A stretch of DNA of 64,000 bases from Synechococcus sp. Nb3U1 (GCF_021533835.1 NZ_JAKFYQ010000001.1:129001-193000), one strand, 5' to 3'. Positions 29,190 through 38,575 are shown, counted from the first letter of the stretch. A program made the numbers and translations. The notes: generated from the sequence alone by a model not told the origin.

Positions 29190-29411
29190 AAATCCCCAAG
29201 ACCCGAAAAACAAAAAAGTTAGCAGTTGCCAGTCCGTCTCACTCTAGCAAGATCTTCTCTTGTTCAGAAAGGGATCCCAGGGTTCAACCCTTCTCAGGAT
29301 TTTCTCATACCCCACCCACAGCCTATTCAGGATCGGGCAGGTAGGATTGTCGTGTCCCTGCCAATTGGGGATTTTTGCGGTTTCCCCCTTCACCTTACCC
29401 AGAAAAGAGCC

Positions 29412-30872
29412 ATGACTGTTCCCTATGATGTTGTCGTCATTGGTGCTGGTTCAGCAGGTCTTGTGGTGGCCAGTGCAGCCTCTCAACTGAAGGCGAAAGT
29501 CCTGCTGGTGGAAGGCAGCGATCGCATCGGCGGAGATTGCCTTTGGTACGGCTGTGTACCGAGCAAATCCTTAATCCACGTTGCCCATACGGTTCACCAA
29601 ATTCACCAGGCGGCTGCTTCTGGTTTGGTTTCTTCGCTAAACGGGACAGGGATCCAGGTGGATTACCTCAAGGTGTACCAACATATCCGCTCTGCTCAGG
29701 AGTTCATTGCCAACCATGCCGACTCGCCGGATCGCTTTCGCAACCTGGGGGTGGAGATCGTTTTTGAAAAGGGCCGCTTTGTGGATGAACGCACCTTCGA
29801 GGTGGGGGGGCGGCGGGTACAGGCGCGGGCTTTCGTGGTGGCCACCGGATCCCGCCCGTTGATCCCTCCCCTGCCGGGTTTGGCGGAGGTGGGCTGCCTG
29901 ACCAATGAATCGGTGTTTGATCTGACGCGATTGCCCAAATCGGTGGCGGTTATCGGGGCGGGGCCAATTGGTTGTGAATTGGGACAAGCGCTAGCCCGCC
30001 TCGGCTCCGAAGTGAGCTTGATTGCCAGCCGGGATCGGATCCTGCCCAAGGAGGATCCCGAAGCTGCCCAGGCGGTGCAGCATCAGTTGGCTCAAGACGG
30101 GATCCACATTTTGACCCAAACCCGTGCCCAAAAAGTCAGCCTAGAGAACGGCGAAAAGCTCCTCTACGTCGGGGCGAAAAACGGCAATGGCGGCAAGGTG
30201 ATCCGCGTAGAAGAGATTTTGGTAGCCGCAGGTCGGATCCCGAACCTGGAAGGGCTAGGCTTGGAGGCTGCCGGTGTACAGTACAGCGCTCAAGGGATCC
30301 AGGTGAACGCCAAACTGCAAACCAGCAACCCCCGGATCTATGGCTGCGGCGATGTGATTGGGGGGCACCAATTCACCCATGTGGCCGGGTACGAAGCGGC
30401 AGTGGCTCTGGTCAATGCCCTGTTTTTACCCATCAGTAAGGCCAGTTACCGGGTTATTCCCTGGGCTACCTTCACCGAGCCGGAACTGGCCCGGGTTGGT
30501 CTTACCGAAAGCGAAGCCCAACAGAGATACGGCCAAGATGTGATGGTGCTCAAGCACGAGTTTGCCGAAGTGGATCGCGCCCAAGCGGAAGCGGCTACGC
30601 TGGGCTTTGCCAAATTGATCTGTCGGCGCAACGGCCAGATTTTGGGAGCCCACCTTGTCGGATCCCATGCGGGAGAGCTAATTCATGAGGTGGTCTTGGC
30701 CATGAGCCACCAATTGCCCGTCTCGGCCCTGACGGGGATCCACGTTTACCCCACCCTCTCAGAAGTGAACGCCAAAGCCGCCCTACAGCACAAGAAACAA
30801 AAATTTGCCGCCAACACCCGCCTGCAAAACCTTCTGCAGAGGTTCTTCGCTTGGAGGCGGGCCTGGAGTTAA
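29412..30872 (+). CDS. FAD-dependent pyridine nucleotide-disulfide oxidoreductase (mercuric reductase-like)
   Basis: A 486-residue flavoprotein. The FAD-binding VVIGAGSAGLVVASAA is at the N-terminus and the redox disulfide is in GGDCLWYGCVPSKSL (CX4C). The NAD(P)-binding VAVIGAGPIGCELGQALARLG is central, with GCGDVIG for the second FAD contact. The C-terminal dimerisation domain carries HVYPTLSE. This pattern is shared by mercuric reductases and dihydrolipoamide dehydrogenases. The usual N-terminal HMA domain and the C-terminal vicinal Cys pair of true MerA are absent, so mercury reduction is not supported. The C-terminal tail is basic (FFAWRRAWS). Start ATG 29412 sits at the conserved opening. 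Confidence 0.88.
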   Translation: MTVPYDVVVIGAGSAGLVVASAASQLKAKVLLVEGSDRIGGDCLWYGCVPSKSLIHVAHTVHQIHQAAASGLVSSLNGTGIQVDYLKVYQHIRSAQEFIANHADSPDRFRNLGVEIVFEKGRFVDERTFEVGGRRVQARAFVVATGSRPLIPPLPGLAEVGCLTNESVFDLTRLPKSVAVIGAGPIGCELGQALARLGSEVSLIASRDRILPKEDPEAAQAVQHQLAQDGIHILTQTRAQKVSLENGEKLLYVGAKNGNGGKVIRVEEILVAAGRIPNLEGLGLEAAGVQYSAQGIQVNAKLQTSNPRIYGCGDVIGGHQFTHVAGYEAAVALVNALFLPISKASYRVIPWATFTEPELARVGLTESEAQQRYGQDVMVLKHEFAEVDRAQAEAATLGFAKLICRRNGQILGAHLVGSHAGELIHEVVLAMSHQLPVSALTGIHVYPTLSEVNAKAALQHKKQKFAANTRLQNLLQRFFAWRRAWS

Positions 30873-30933
30873 ACCGCCAAACGGGAAGTCAGCCACCGTT
30901 ACACTGAGATCAGTTGTCTGTTGAGGGTTCCCG

Positions 30934-33225
30934 ATGGCATTTCTTCTGTCTGCCGAACAAGTGGGTCAGTTTGTCTCTAACCAATGGCGGGATCCCTTTG
31001 CCGTTTTGGGGCCACAGCAGATAGAAGAGGCCGGTGAGTCCTTTTGGCTGGTGCGTGCCCTTATCCCCAATGCCAAGCAGGTTTGGCTGGTGGAACGGGC
31101 CACCGGGCAAGCTCATCTGATGCAGCCGCTACACCCAGAGACCCTGTTTGAACTGCGCTGGCCCTCTGGGGATCCCTTGCCGGACTATTTTTTAAGATCA
31201 CAGCGCACCTGGGATCCCGAAGGGCGACAGTTGGAAGAGTGGGAGGATCCCTATCGGTTTCCCCTAGAGCAGGTGAATCATGTGGGGGAAGTGGATCGCT
31301 ACTTGTTTGGCGAAGGCAACCACCACCGCATCTACGACAAGCTGGGCGCTCATGCCATCACTGTCGAGGGGGTAGCCGGAGTTCACTTTGCCGTTTGGGC
31401 CCCTAATGCTCGTAATGTCAGCGTTATCGGCGATTTTAACCACTGGGATGGCCGCCAACACCAGATGAAGATGCTGGGAGAAAGCGGCATTTGGGCTGTG
31501 TTCATTCCCGGTGTGCCTGTGGGGGCGATCTACAAATATGAGGTGAAAACCCCCTGGGGCGATATTTACGAAAAATCGGATCCCTATGGCTTCCAGCAGG
31601 AGGTACGACCCAAGACCGGCTCCGTTGTCACGGATTTGAGCAGCTATACCTGGGAGGATCAAGCCTGGCTGGAACAGCGAGCCGCTACCGAACCCTTACG
31701 CTCTCCTGTCTCCGTCTATGAAGTACATCTGGGATCCTGGATGCACGGCTCGGCTGAGGATCCCCCGGCCACAGGGCAAAGTGTGTTGGTGGATCAAAAG
31801 CCCAATACTCGCTTCTTCACCTATCGGGAGCTAGCGGACAAATTGATCCCCTATGTGAAGGAGCTAGGCTTTACCCACATTGAGCTTTTGCCGATAGCAG
31901 AGCACCCCTTCGATGGCTCTTGGGGCTATCAGGTGATCGGTCACTATGCCGCCACATCCCGCCATGGATCCCCGCAAGACTTCATGTATTTTGTTGACCA
32001 AGCCCACCAAGCCGGGATCGGGGTGATTGTCGATTGGGTGCCGGGACATTTTCCTAAAGATGGGCATGGGTTGGCCTTTTTCGACGGCACTCATTTGTAC
32101 GAGTATGGCGATTCTCGCAAAGGGGAACACAAGGGTTGGGGCACGTTGGTCTTTAACTATGGCCGCAACGAAGTGCGCAATTATCTGGTGGCCAACGCCC
32201 TCTTTTGGTTCGAGAAATACCACATCGACGGGATCCGGGTGGATGCGGTAGCTTCCATGCTGTATCTGGATTACGACCGCAAAGAATGGCTGCCCAATCC
32301 CTACGGCGGAAGGGAACATATCGAAGCCATTGACTTTTTCCGCCAACTCAATACCCTGATTTTCAAATACAACCCCGGTGCTCTTTCCATTGCGGAAGAA
32401 TCCACCGCTTGGCCGATGGTGACCTGGCCAACGCATGTGGGCGGGTTGGGCTTCAACCTGAAGTGGAATATGGGCTGGATGCACGACATGCTGGATTATT
32501 TCCACATGGATCCCTGGTTCCGCCAGTTCCATCCCAATTTGGTCACCTTTAGCCTCATGTACGCCTTTAGTGAAAACTATATGCTGGCCTTCTCTCACGA
32601 TGAGGTGGTACATGGCAAGAGCCACATGCTGGGCAAAATGCCTGGGGATCATTGGCACAAATTTGCCAGTCTGCGGGCTTTGTACGGCTATATGTTCACC
32701 CACCCCGGCAAGAAAACCCTGTTCATGAGCATGGAGTTTGGCCAGTGGAACGAATGGAATGTTTGGGCTGACTTGGATTGGGATCTATTGCAGTTTGAAC
32801 CCCATGCCAAGTTGCACGATTACGTGGCCAGTTTGAATCGATTGTTGCGCTTGGAACCCGCTCTCTACACCCAAGACATCAAACCGGAGGGGTTCCGCTG
32901 GATTGACTGTAGCGATCATCGTGGCGTTGTCTCCTTCATTCGCTACGGGGAGGATCCCAACGAGTGGGTGGTGGTGGTGTGTAATTTCACGCCGGTAGTT
33001 TGGCCCAACTACCGCATTGGCGTGCCGGCACGAGGTTTCTATCGAGAGCTGTTCAATAGTGATGCTGTCGAGTTTTGGGGCAGCGGGGTGGGCAATTTGG
33101 GGGGCAAATGGACGGATGACTGGGCCTGCCACAGTCTGCCCTATTCCCTAGATCTTTGCCTGCCGCAACTCTCCACCCTGGTGCTGAAATGGCAACCGCC
33201 GGATCCGGTTGAGTCTCAAGGATAG
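30934..33225 (+). CDS. glgB: 1,4-alpha-glucan branching enzyme
   Basis: A 763-residue GH13 enzyme that introduces alpha-1,6 branches into glycogen in the cytoplasm. After an N-terminal extension, the CBM48 module includes GVHFAVWAPNARNVSVIGDFN. The barrel contains VIVDWVPGHFPKDGHGL, DGIRVDAVASMLYLDY with the nucleophile Asp, the acid Glu in SIAEEST, and FSHDEVVHGK near the transition-state site. The C-terminal beta domain ends the protein. Its length matches cyanobacterial GlgB. It starts 61 bp after the flavoprotein gene on the same strand, with no functional link to it. Confidence 0.97.
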   Translation: MAFLLSAEQVGQFVSNQWRDPFAVLGPQQIEEAGESFWLVRALIPNAKQVWLVERATGQAHLMQPLHPETLFELRWPSGDPLPDYFLRSQRTWDPEGRQLEEWEDPYRFPLEQVNHVGEVDRYLFGEGNHHRIYDKLGAHAITVEGVAGVHFAVWAPNARNVSVIGDFNHWDGRQHQMKMLGESGIWAVFIPGVPVGAIYKYEVKTPWGDIYEKSDPYGFQQEVRPKTGSVVTDLSSYTWEDQAWLEQRAATEPLRSPVSVYEVHLGSWMHGSAEDPPATGQSVLVDQKPNTRFFTYRELADKLIPYVKELGFTHIELLPIAEHPFDGSWGYQVIGHYAATSRHGSPQDFMYFVDQAHQAGIGVIVDWVPGHFPKDGHGLAFFDGTHLYEYGDSRKGEHKGWGTLVFNYGRNEVRNYLVANALFWFEKYHIDGIRVDAVASMLYLDYDRKEWLPNPYGGREHIEAIDFFRQLNTLIFKYNPGALSIAEESTAWPMVTWPTHVGGLGFNLKWNMGWMHDMLDYFHMDPWFRQFHPNLVTFSLMYAFSENYMLAFSHDEVVHGKSHMLGKMPGDHWHKFASLRALYGYMFTHPGKKTLFMSMEFGQWNEWNVWADLDWDLLQFEPHAKLHDYVASLNRLLRLEPALYTQDIKPEGFRWIDCSDHRGVVSFIRYGEDPNEWVVVVCNFTPVVWPNYRIGVPARGFYRELFNSDAVEFWGSGVGNLGGKWTDDWACHSLPYSLDLCLPQLSTLVLKWQPPDPVESQG

Positions 33226-33402
33226 TTTACTAGCTACACTAGGTTCACTTATCTTCTATCTTCATTGCCCCGGATCCCGACTCTGCTCCTGTTGTGTGAG
33301 CGGTTTGTGTTCTCTGTTTTTCCTTCATCTTCAGGCATTGACCAAAATTACAAAGTTGATCCGAGGGCAGATGCCGCACCGGATCCGGCAATTTGGATTG
33401 CC

Positions 33403-33891
33403 CTACGAGCGGGGATCCAAAATCGCAGCAGGTTTCTCTTCCACCACTCCCGCCAAGAGGGAGTTGACCAGCACCGTCACCAAACCCAGTCGGTTACCTG
33501 CCAAAATATCCGTTAACAGCCGATCCCCCACCATGGCTACCGCCTCCACTGGCAAGCCCATCTGGGTTACTGCCCGCCGCAAAGCCCGCCGTGAAGGTTT
33601 CCCAGCGCGGTGAATGTGGGGCAGATCCAGGCTTTCTCCGATTTGCCGAATCCGGTTGCGGTTGATGTTGTTGCTCACCAGCCAAATTTGGAATTGGGGG
33701 CGCAACTGCTCCAGCCAAGCCACCACGGCGGGATCCACCTCAGCCTGTTGAATCGGCAACAGCGTACCGTCCACATCGAAGATAATGCCTCGTACCCTCC
33801 ATTCCAACAGCGCTTCCGGCTGTAGCCGCAAGACGGTGCCTGCCACCACCAAATCCGGCTGAAGGAGTTTGAACCAAGGTTTGTGTACCAT
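33403..33891 (-). CDS. YqeG-type HAD phosphatase
   Basis: A 162-residue HAD-superfamily protein of the YqeG (HAD IIIA) subgroup. Motif I is IIFDVDGTLLP with the nucleophile Asp, motif II is VSNN, the Lys is in RAGKPSRRAL, and motif IV is AMVGDRLLTDILAGN. Family relatives dephosphorylate small phosphoesters; plant and yeast relatives include phosphatidylglycerophosphate phosphatase, so a role in phosphatidylglycerol synthesis is plausible, and that lipid is essential to thylakoids. It follows mltG by 11 bp on the same strand and is probably cotranscribed. Confidence 0.85.
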   Translation of the reverse strand: MVHKPWFKLLQPDLVVAGTVLRLQPEALLEWRVRGIIFDVDGTLLPIQQAEVDPAVVAWLEQLRPQFQIWLVSNNINRNRIRQIGESLDLPHIHRAGKPSRRALRRAVTQMGLPVEAVAMVGDRLLTDILAGNRLGLVTVLVNSLLAGVVEEKPAAILDPRS

Positions 33892-33902
33892 CCTATGCTC
33901 GG

Positions 33903-35051
33903 TTAAGGACTTGTTGCCGCTCCCGGTGAGGTCTGCCCTGCTTGCCGCTCCCGGATAATTTGGAGTTGAGCCGCCTCATGCTCTGCTAGTGTTTTGCTGA
34001 AAACATGGGTGCCGTCGTAGCGGGCGACAAAATAGAGGAAATCCGTCTCCTCCGGTTCTAAAACGGCTGCTAAGCTAGCCAATCCAGGACTGGCAATCGG
34101 GCCAGGAGGTAAGCCTGGATTGAGGTAAGTGTTGTAGGGGGAGGGGGTACGCACTTCTGCCAGGGTGAGGCGGCGATCCGGTGTTTGACGGATATTGAGA
34201 GCATATTCCACCGTCGGATCCGCCCCCAACGGGATCCCTTGCCTGAGCCGGTTCAAAAAGACACCCGCAATTAAGGCTCGCTCCTCCGGCACCACTGCCT
34301 CCCGCTCCACAATGCTGGCCAAGGTGACCCACTCGTGGAGGGATAAGGGGGTGGAATGTTGTTGAAACAGAGGCAAAGCCACTGAGACAAACCGCTGCAA
34401 CATGGCATTGACCACCGTTTGGGCCTTCTCGTGATCCGGTAGGGATCCCTCTACTTGTTCCACCGGAAACAGGTAGGTATCCGGGAACAGATACCCTTCC
34501 AGAGACTTGAGATCCTGGGGCAGCCAATCTAGGGGTGGAATCACCTGAGCCATGGCGATGAACGTATCGGCCCCAAGCCAATTTCGTTGGGCCAACGCAG
34601 CCGCCATCTGGTCGATCCGCCAACCTTCCGGGATTGTCAGCCGCGTTTGTAGGACGTTACCCTGGCGCAGTTGCTGGGCCACCGCCAACATGTCTTGACT
34701 GGGATCCAGCAAGTAAGTACCTGCCTGAAATACCCAATCCCGTGCTAGGGTACGACTCCATAGCCTCCAGGCTACATCGGAGCGAATCACACCCGCCTGG
34801 TAAAGCTTTTGCCCGATTGAACGGCTACTGCTCCCCTGCTCGATCACCACCTGGATGGGTTCTGAACCGCCCACGGGTTGTAGCCAACGTTGCCACTGCC
34901 AGTAGGCCAAACCGACAGCCACCGCCAGCAGAAGCACAATACCCTGAAGACAACGCCTAGCCCAGCGACGAGTGCTGGAGTGGGGAGGCACAGCTGAGCG
35001 TTTGGGCAAACGAGTATCCTGTTGAGCCGGAAGCTGCAGATCTTCTGCCAT
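33903..35051 (-). CDS. mltG: Endolytic murein transglycosylase
   Basis: A 382-residue YceG/MltG-family protein that cleaves nascent glycan strands and helps set their length. It has a polar N-terminus, one membrane helix (CLQGIVLLLAVAVGLAYW), a LysM-like domain, and the catalytic region LASIVEREAVVPEERALIAGVFLNR containing the essential Glu in SIVERE. GADPTVEYAL and PSPYNTYLNPGLPPGPIASPG are further hallmarks. The active site faces the periplasm. It is the first gene of a two-gene unit with the YqeG-type gene. Confidence 0.94.
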   Translation of the reverse strand: MAEDLQLPAQQDTRLPKRSAVPPHSSTRRWARRCLQGIVLLLAVAVGLAYWQWQRWLQPVGGSEPIQVVIEQGSSSRSIGQKLYQAGVIRSDVAWRLWSRTLARDWVFQAGTYLLDPSQDMLAVAQQLRQGNVLQTRLTIPEGWRIDQMAAALAQRNWLGADTFIAMAQVIPPLDWLPQDLKSLEGYLFPDTYLFPVEQVEGSLPDHEKAQTVVNAMLQRFVSVALPLFQQHSTPLSLHEWVTLASIVEREAVVPEERALIAGVFLNRLRQGIPLGADPTVEYALNIRQTPDRRLTLAEVRTPSPYNTYLNPGLPPGPIASPGLASLAAVLEPEETDFLYFVARYDGTHVFSKTLAEHEAAQLQIIRERQAGQTSPGAATSP

Positions 35052-35165
35052 CAGTTACCCCTCCACAATCATCTGAGCACATCCTTCTGTCAGGCTACTC
35101 TGCAATCCAGCGGAAGGCTTGCTAGGGTGATCCCGGCCCAATTTTAGCTTCAGTCCTATTTGGGA

Positions 35166-35924
35166 TCAGCTCTCCTGAGCCACAGTGACTGGGATCCCCT
35201 TGTTCTCCCCGGGATGCTGCCTGATCACCGTCCCGATCGGTTCTCCCGTCACCACTCGATAGATATTGCCGGGGGTTGTCAGGTCAAAGACGACAATAGG
35301 CAGTTGATTCTCTTTACACAGGGCAATGGCAGTACTGTCCATCACCCGCAAATCGTGGGTGAGCACATCCTGGTAGCTAAGGACATCATAACGGCGGGCT
35401 TGGGGGTGGGTCTTGGGATCGGCATCGTAAACCCCATCTACCTTCGTAGCCTTGAAGATCACCTCTGCATCGATCTCAGCTGCCCGCAAAGCTGCAGTGG
35501 TGTCGGTGGTGAAAAACGGATTTCCTGAACCGGCTCCAAAGATCACCACCCGCCCCTTTTCTAAATGACGGATGGCGCGACGACGAATGTAGGGTTCTGC
35601 CACTTCCTGCATGGCAATGGCGGTCTGGACGCGGGTGGGGATCCCGGCGCGCTCGATAGCATCCTGTAAGGTGAGGGCGTTGATAACCGTGGCCAACATG
35701 CCCACATAGTCGGCAGAAGCCCGATCCATGCCTTGGGCCGCCGCCTCTTTACGGCCCCGCCAGATATTCCCGCCCCCCACCACAATCGCTACTTGCACAT
35801 CGGCCCGCACCACGGAGCCGACTTCACTGGCAATCGATTGCAAAATCTCGGGGTCAATTCCATAGGAACGTTCCCCCATCAGGGCTTCACCGCTCAGTTT
35901 CAGTAAAATCCGTCGATATTTCAT
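35166..35924 (-). CDS. pyrH: Uridylate kinase
   Basis: A 252-residue UMP kinase of the amino-acid kinase fold that makes UDP for pyrimidine nucleotide synthesis. The N-terminal KLSGEALMG is the phosphate-binding segment, [10 protein letters not shown] the central glycine loop, and [22 protein letters not shown] the UMP/ATP site. [12 protein letters not shown] follows. I prefer ATG 35924; an in-frame GTG six bases upstream is possible. Transcribed alone; a ribosome recycling factor gene, its usual partner, is not next to it. Confidence 0.96.
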   Translation of the reverse strand: MKYRRILLKLSGEALMGERSYGIDPEILQSIASEVGSVVRADVQVAIVVGGGNIWRGRKEAAAQGMDRASADYVGMLATVINALTLQDAIERAGIPTRVQTAIAMQEVAEPYIRRRAIRHLEKGRVVIFGAGSGNPFFTTDTTAALRAAEIDAEVIFKATKVDGVYDADPKTHPQARRYDVLSYQDVLTHDLRVMDSTAIALCKENQLPIVVFDLTTPGNIYRVVTGEPIGTVIRQHPGENKGIPVTVAQES

Positions 35925-36010
35925 GCTCACCCGATCCAGCCCACCCCTGCATACAATAGCAGGTTTGTTGAGCTAGCCCCGTTCAGATCTGGCCAAAGGA
36001 TCCCAGCAGG

Positions 36011-36157
36011 CTAGGGTTCTTCGGTGGCGCTGGCATCATTGTCTCGAGGAGCAGAACGGAAGCGGCGGCCATTGCGAGCGCGGCTTTTCTGAAACTGTCT
36101 GGCATATTCGCGGTTCCGCTCGGCTTTTTCTCGCTTCAAGTTGCGTTTTTTGGCCAT
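36011..36157 (-). CDS. Small basic conserved protein, 48 residues
   Basis: A short minus-strand frame opens MAKKRNLKREKAERNREYAR and continues with QFQKSRARNGRRFRSAP and an acidic end, DNDASATEEP. It starts at ATG 36157, with AGGA about nine bases upstream. The Arg/Lys-rich N-terminal half suggests RNA or ribosome binding, and short proteins of this type occur in many cyanobacteria. No function is known to me. It stands alone in an otherwise empty gap between pyrH and the Gdt1 pair. Confidence 0.7.
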   Translation of the reverse strand: MAKKRNLKREKAERNREYARQFQKSRARNGRRFRSAPRDNDASATEEP

Positions 36158-36273
36158 GCTGGTTTTCCTGACCGGCGATCCGGTATAAAGTTATGTAGCA
36201 CCCGATTCAGGTGCGAAAATCAAGCGTTTCCAATCCTAGCACGCTTCGGCTGACCCATTCTGAATCCCTGCAC

Positions 36274-36663
36274 TCAACTGGCTATTGGCAGGGATCCCCA
36301 CAGCAGCGTTAGCCCGATCAACACAAAACCTAAACCGGCCGCAGTTTTAATCCAGCGAGGCGGGAACCATCGTGCCACCCAGGCCCCGGCCCACACCCCG
36401 ATTAAGCTGGTGCTGATCAAGGCGGCGGCGGCTCCGAAAAAGATCACCACAGGGTTTTGAGCGCGTGCACTCAGGAGCAATGTTGCAAGTTGGGTTTTAT
36501 CTCCCATTTCTGCCAGCAGAATCGAGCCAAAACTGACTAGGATAACCCGCCAGGCTGTTTGGCCTAAGGAAGATGAATTTGGGCTATCGTCCTTGTCGAT
36601 CAACACGTTCCTCTGCTGCTCCCCGCTTTGTCTTGTTTGCTCGCATGGGTTTCCCAAAACCAC
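36274..36663 (-). CDS. UPF0016/Gdt1-family half-transporter, second of a pair
   Basis: A 129-residue membrane protein with one EMGDKTQLATLL signature and three hydrophobic helices, i.e. one half of the six-helix UPF0016 (TMEM165/Gdt1) fold. The GTG start at 36663 overlaps the stop codon of the partner gene by one base and has GGGAGG just upstream; a longer frame exists but would overlap the partner heavily. Two-domain relatives export Mn2+ (and Ca2+) against H+; the cyanobacterial Mnx protein moves manganese into the thylakoid lumen. As half-size proteins, this and its neighbour probably form a heterodimer. Confidence 0.82.
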   Translation of the reverse strand: MVLGNPCEQTRQSGEQQRNVLIDKDDSPNSSSLGQTAWRVILVSFGSILLAEMGDKTQLATLLLSARAQNPVVIFFGAAAALISTSLIGVWAGAWVARWFPPRWIKTAAGLGFVLIGLTLLWGSLPIAS

Positions 36664-37196
36664 TAGCCCTCCCGAAGGACATCTCCCCGCCACTCTTGCC
36701 AAAGCACATAGCCCCCAATCACTAGGAAGCCTGCGCCGGCTAACCATTGTAGCCAGTCTGACGGAATGACCTGACCCAGACCGCCCCCCAACACAACACT
36801 GAGCAAACTGGCCGTCACCAACGCACTAGCAGAACCGAAAAAGATTGCCCAAGGGGATCTTGATTGGGCACTCATCAACAATGTTGCCAGTTGGGTCTTA
36901 TCCCCCATTTCTGCCACGAACACCGTCATAAAGGTCATGAACCAAAGTTGTGGCCTGGATCCCTCTACAGGGCTATTGGCAGCAGCAACCTCAGTCGGCG
37001 TGGATGCACTCTCAAAAGCTATCTCAGGGGAAGACGATGTATCCAAAGCCACCTCCGCCAGTGGAGAGGTGGATCCCGGATGCCATTCCAGATACTGATG
37101 CCCAAAGGCCAAAAAACCTAGGCAAATGGACAAAGAGACCAAGGCCAGTCCCAGTCCCAGAACCATCTGACCTTTCCAAGAACGCGGCGACGCCAT
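36663..37196 (-). CDS. UPF0016/Gdt1-family half-transporter with extended N-terminus, first of a pair
   Basis: A 177-residue protein. An N-terminal membrane segment (MVLGLGLALVSLSICLGFLAF) and a ~45-residue Ser/Glu-rich linker precede one UPF0016 half with the metal-binding motif EMGDKTQLATLLMSAQS. The second half is supplied by the overlapping downstream gene. By family it is a cation/proton exchanger, with manganese the likely substrate in cyanobacteria. The extra helix and linker are not part of the basic fold and may be a targeting signal. Confidence 0.85.
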   Translation of the reverse strand: MASPRSWKGQMVLGLGLALVSLSICLGFLAFGHQYLEWHPGSTSPLAEVALDTSSSPEIAFESASTPTEVAAANSPVEGSRPQLWFMTFMTVFVAEMGDKTQLATLLMSAQSRSPWAIFFGSASALVTASLLSVVLGGGLGQVIPSDWLQWLAGAGFLVIGGYVLWQEWRGDVLREG

Positions 37197-37301
37197 GTTG
37201 TTTGCCGTTTTGGGTAACCACTGACATGCAGCTTATCCTGTCTGTTGACTCCACTTCATGCCATCCAAGCCCTGATGAGGGCGTTAAAGTAGAGAGACTG
37301 A

Positions 37302-37374
37302 GGGGCGTTGGCCGAGCGGTTTAGGCAGCAAACTCATAATTTGCCTTACACAGGTTCGATCCCTGTACGCCCCA
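37302..37374 (+). tRNA. tRNA with CAU anticodon (Ile2 or elongator Met)
   Basis: A 73-nt cloverleaf can be folded. The acceptor stem GGGGCGT pairs with ACGCCCC and the discriminator is A. The D arm is GCC...GGC, the anticodon stem GCAAA/TTTGC with loop CTCATAA, and the T arm ACAGG-TTCGATC-CCTGT. CCA is not encoded. CAU may read AUG, or AUA after lysidine modification; similarity of the D arm and anticodon arm to plastid trnI-CAU favours Ile2, with modest certainty. Confidence 0.9.
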
Positions 37375-37383
37375 TTCGGCCGG

Positions 37384-37490
37384 TACAGCTTTTTCCAGCG
37401 CTACATCCTACAGCCGATGCAGGCCAACCTTTTGTCTGACAAGAATTTCTTCTTGACCTTGTGTCGTCCATGAAGTCGGAAAAGGCTGTG
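37384..37490. mobile_element. MITE-like element, copy 1
   Basis: The left end TA-CAGCTTTTTCC and the right end GGAAAAGGCTG-TG are inverted repeats of each other, about 107 bp apart including flanks. The interior aligns without gaps to the copy at 48333-48439 but is considerably diverged. It lies 10 bp after the tRNA. TA at the border and a CAGCC start suggest an IS630/Tc1-mariner-type non-autonomous element. Confidence 0.65.
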
Positions 37491-37555
37491 AGGATATCTG
37501 ATGGAATCAGGTGTGACTCTCCTCCTGTATACCCTCTAGCCCAGTCAAGTCCCGC

Positions 37556-38575
37556 TCAAGTGGGTCTGACTCCAGTGCTCCGATTGGGCAAAAAATTGAG
37601 CAAGTAAGCCTGTCTAACATCTAGCTTCGACTCTATGATCTGGAGAGCCACCATGTCCTCAAAGTAGCGGTGCCAACGTTCATCGGTCATCGCCCCGATC
37701 CCTAAGGTGGCGGCATCTCCAGAGGTCAGCAGGCCATAGTCTTTCAGGGCTTGGTGGCTATAGGCCAAAAGGGCCTCGCTCATGTTGGGGTTATCCTGTT
37801 GGATCAGGCGGTTGCCGGGGCGGGGATCCTCTAGGTAGCTCTGCCAACCTTCACTGGAAGCAGCGACAAATTTTTGAACCAGTTCCGGCTGCCGTTCCGC
37901 GAAGTGACGTGTGGTTTCCAGGGTTGTGGCATAGGGAGAGTATCCATAGTCTGCTAGGGGAAACACCACCGGATCGAAGCCCCCCTCTTGACGCACCCGA
38001 AAAGGCTCGGCGGTAACATACCCTTGCTGTGCCGACTGTTTGTCCAGCAAAAAGGGCCCAAGGCTGAAATTGTAGGGGCGCTTTTGTTCGTCGCTGAAGC
38101 CAAATTTGGCGCGCAAAAAAGGCCAATAGGTGAGATTCGCTCCCGGAGAGACCCAAATCGGCTTGCCCCGCAGGTTTTCTAGATGGTCATGGCCCACCCC
38201 GGGATGAGCCAGCAAACATTGGGGATCCTTCTGGAAAAAGGCTGCCACCGTCACCAACGGGATCCCGGCTTGCAGAGCAGAAAGTGCATCCGGGCTGGAG
38301 CCGAGCACAAAATCTGCCGCCCCTCCCGCCAACAGTTGCAACACATTCACCCCTGTTCCCCCCATGTGGATTTGCACCTCCAGACCATAGCGGGCGTAAA
38401 TGCCAGTGGCGACGGCTTGGTAAAATCCACCGTGCTCTGCTTGCGCATACCAGTTGGTGGCTAAGCGAAGGGGTTCTCCCTGTTCCTTTTTCTTGGGTTT
38501 GGATCCCCATCCCACAGCCAATAGGGCGGCCCCATTCACCACAAAATCTCGTCGGAACCAACGCTCCCCAGTCAT
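37556..38575 (-). CDS. NMT1/ThiY-type periplasmic substrate-binding protein
   Basis: A 339-residue solute-binding protein of the NMT1/SsuA/ThiY group. RLATNWYAQAEHGGFYQA opens the mature domain, followed by GGTGVNVLQLLAGGAADF and GSSPDALSALQAGIPLVTVAAFFQ. The N-terminus, RRDFVVNGAALLAVGWG, resembles a twin-arginine signal. Homologues bind pyrimidine thiamin precursors, sulfonates, nitrate or taurine. No permease or ATPase gene is adjacent, so it is an orphan here. I chose ATG 38575 rather than an in-frame GTG six bases upstream. Confidence 0.85.
   Translation of the reverse strand: MTGERWFRRDFVVNGAALLAVGWGSKPKKKEQGEPLRLATNWYAQAEHGGFYQAVATGIYARYGLEVQIHMGGTGVNVLQLLAGGAADFVLGSSPDALSALQAGIPLVTVAAFFQKDPQCLLAHPGVGHDHLENLRGKPIWVSPGANLTYWPFLRAKFGFSDEQKRPYNFSLGPFLLDKQSAQQGYVTAEPFRVRQEGGFDPVVFPLADYGYSPYATTLETTRHFAERQPELVQKFVAASSEGWQSYLEDPRPGNRLIQQDNPNMSEALLAYSHQALKDYGLLTSGDAATLGIGAMTDERWHRYFEDMVALQIIESKLDVRQAYLLNFLPNRSTGVRPT

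Noticed and set aside
29412-30872. True mercuric reductase
   Set aside because: The N-terminal metal-binding domain and the C-terminal vicinal Cys pair are missing and no mer genes are nearby.
31864-32703. Long minus-strand open frame (279 codons) within glgB
   Set aside because: It is antisense to the conserved glgB catalytic barrel and shows no family motif, so it is a codon-bias shadow.
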